Assembly (NCBI GenBank): GCA_965228575.1
Contig: CBDDHW010000034.1
Coordinates: 1-64,000, forward strand
Direction of reading: 5' to 3'
From: UBA11612 sp965228575
Lineage (GTDB): Bacteria; Pseudomonadota; Alphaproteobacteria; Rhodospirillales; Rhodospirillaceae
DNA: 64,000 nt
Both the position numbers and the translations under genes were made by a program. The notes under the pieces are model-generated. The model did not search any database. It had not been told where the DNA came from and saw only the letters and a program-made list of their open reading frames with translations. This document shows positions 63,352-64,000 of the stretch, piece after piece (the first letter of the stretch is position 1; the number at the start of each line of letters is the position of its first letter).

Positions 63352-63690
63352 TTGGAACTCGGTATTGAAGTCAGTCGTAAGTTACGCCAAGTGTTGGGGC
63401 CGTTATTGGGCGCGGCCATCATGGCGTACTTTACGTTTCATGCGCTTCAAGGTGAGCGGGGACTAATCGCGTGGTGGAACTTGCGCTATGACATTGAACG
63501 CGTAGACGCCCAATTGGCACGCGTTGCCACCGAGAAGAAAAACCTAGAACACAAAGTTTCGCTGCTGCGGCCCGAAAATCTTGATCGGGACATGCTCGAA
63601 GAACGGTCACGGCTTATGCTCGGCGCCGTTCATCCGTCAGACATCATTGTCCCGGAACCGTCAGTCTTGGAAGACGGAACAGATTTCTGA
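63352..63690 (+). CDS. ftsB: cell division protein FtsB (septum formation initiator)
   Basis: Bitopic divisome protein that links FtsL and FtsQ. 112 residues: short cytoplasmic part, membrane helix (about 16-33), then a coiled coil (DIERVDAQLARVATEKKNLEHKV in part) and the ENLDRDMLEERSRLMLG motif of the DivIC/FtsB family. I choose TTG 63352, because a perfect AAGGAGGGG lies just before it; GTG 63331 has none. In alphaproteobacteria it often lies between eno and pdhA. Confidence 0.88.
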   Translation: MELGIEVSRKLRQVLGPLLGAAIMAYFTFHALQGERGLIAWWNLRYDIERVDAQLARVATEKKNLEHKVSLLRPENLDRDMLEERSRLMLGAVHPSDIIVPEPSVLEDGTDF

Positions 63691-64000
63691 AGGCAGTGCT
63701 ACCTCCTTTAGAACAATAGCATGCAATGTAAAATGAATCTTCGTCGCACAAATTGGCGTAGTGATTCACAAAATTGTATTGCCGATTGATCCAAATTTTC
63801 TCTCTGTGCGCGTTGATTTTGCTTGAGAAATAGCCGCTAACCCCTTGTTTACGCGTGAAGTTGTATTCAGTTGGGGTAAACGCGTTATTATGCTGGGAAA
63901 TTCAACGCGTTACATAGACAATAGCTTGTTATTGGAATACTCCGGAAACACCCATCTATGTGTCCGGGGATCGCGAGCCACGACAGATTGCTACTGCGAT
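63691..64000 (+). other. 310-base end region without genes
   Basis: No credible coding frame on either strand. ACGCGT occurs three times within 60 bases (63851, 63880, 63905), twice as AACGCGTTA. A loose promoter-like pair, TTGTAT (63861) and TATTAT (63886), has a 19-base spacer. CCGG-ACAC near 63944 can pair imperfectly with GTGTCCGG near 63961. This is probably the 5' regulatory region of the next gene, which lies outside the window. Confidence 0.4.

Noticed and set aside
1..64000. tRNA, rRNA, insertion sequences, prophage genes, restriction or toxin systems
   Set aside because: Looked for in gaps and gene products; none could be supported.

Overview
This 64 kb window is a gene-dense stretch of an alphaproteobacterial chromosome, probably from a free-living Rhodospirillales-like lineage. 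The evidence is gene order and family type: nuoH-N followed by birA, coaX and rnj; a short proline--tRNA ligase; lpxI instead of lpxH; an alphaproteobacterial GTTC-N7-GTTC SOS box in front of lexA; and trpGDC-moaC-moeA-lexA together. No rRNA, tRNA, insertion sequence, prophage or CRISPR array was seen.

Layout. 1-9.8 kb holds the end of the complex I operon (nuoH end, nuoI-N), then birA, coaX and rnj. 10.1-14.2 kb is an accessory block: a three-domain PseG/N-acetyltransferase/formyltransferase fusion, a PIG-L type deacetylase coupled to it, and a convergent surface-carbohydrate gene. 14.4-18.6 kb carries methylmalonyl-CoA epimerase, a small exported protein, proS and lolCD. 18.7-22.9 kb has dps under a likely iron-responsive palindrome and a 1149-residue pilin-like/LamG/glycine-rich surface protein. 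23-41.5 kb is a long co-directional run: dnaE, rpsB-tsf-pyrH-frr-uppS-cdsA-dxr-rseP-bamA-skp-lpxD-fabZ-lpxA-lpxI-lpxB. It links translation to isoprenoid, phospholipid, outer-membrane protein and lipid A synthesis. 41.5-56.9 kb is mainly on the minus strand: a miniature flagellar-rod-like protein, gltA with a lysine-rich tail, gltX, lexA, moeA, moaC, trpCDG, trpE and ppiD, with comEC and a divergent polysaccharide deacetylase on the plus strand. 57-63.7 kb holds tpiA, secG, pyrG, kdsA, two acetyltransferases, eno and ftsB. The last 310 bases look non-coding.

Six housekeeping genes (nuoI, nuoL, cdsA, bamA, lpxD, eno) are interrupted by seven single-base indels, four or five of them in homopolymer runs. 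Correcting one base at each place restores the family's sequence and length. The most economical reading is sequencing or assembly error rather than gene decay, because several of these genes are normally essential. Their joined spans are given as CDS.

Most promising for novelty: (1) the PseG-acetyltransferase-formyltransferase fusion with its deacetylase, which suggests a compact route to an N-formylated nonulosonic acid; (2) the giant pilin-like adhesin candidate; (3) a 46-residue Lys/Ser/Ala tail on citrate synthase; (4) a 97-residue protein made only of the two conserved ends of flagellar axial proteins; (5) a 37-bp palindrome with an Irr-box-like core in the dps promoter.
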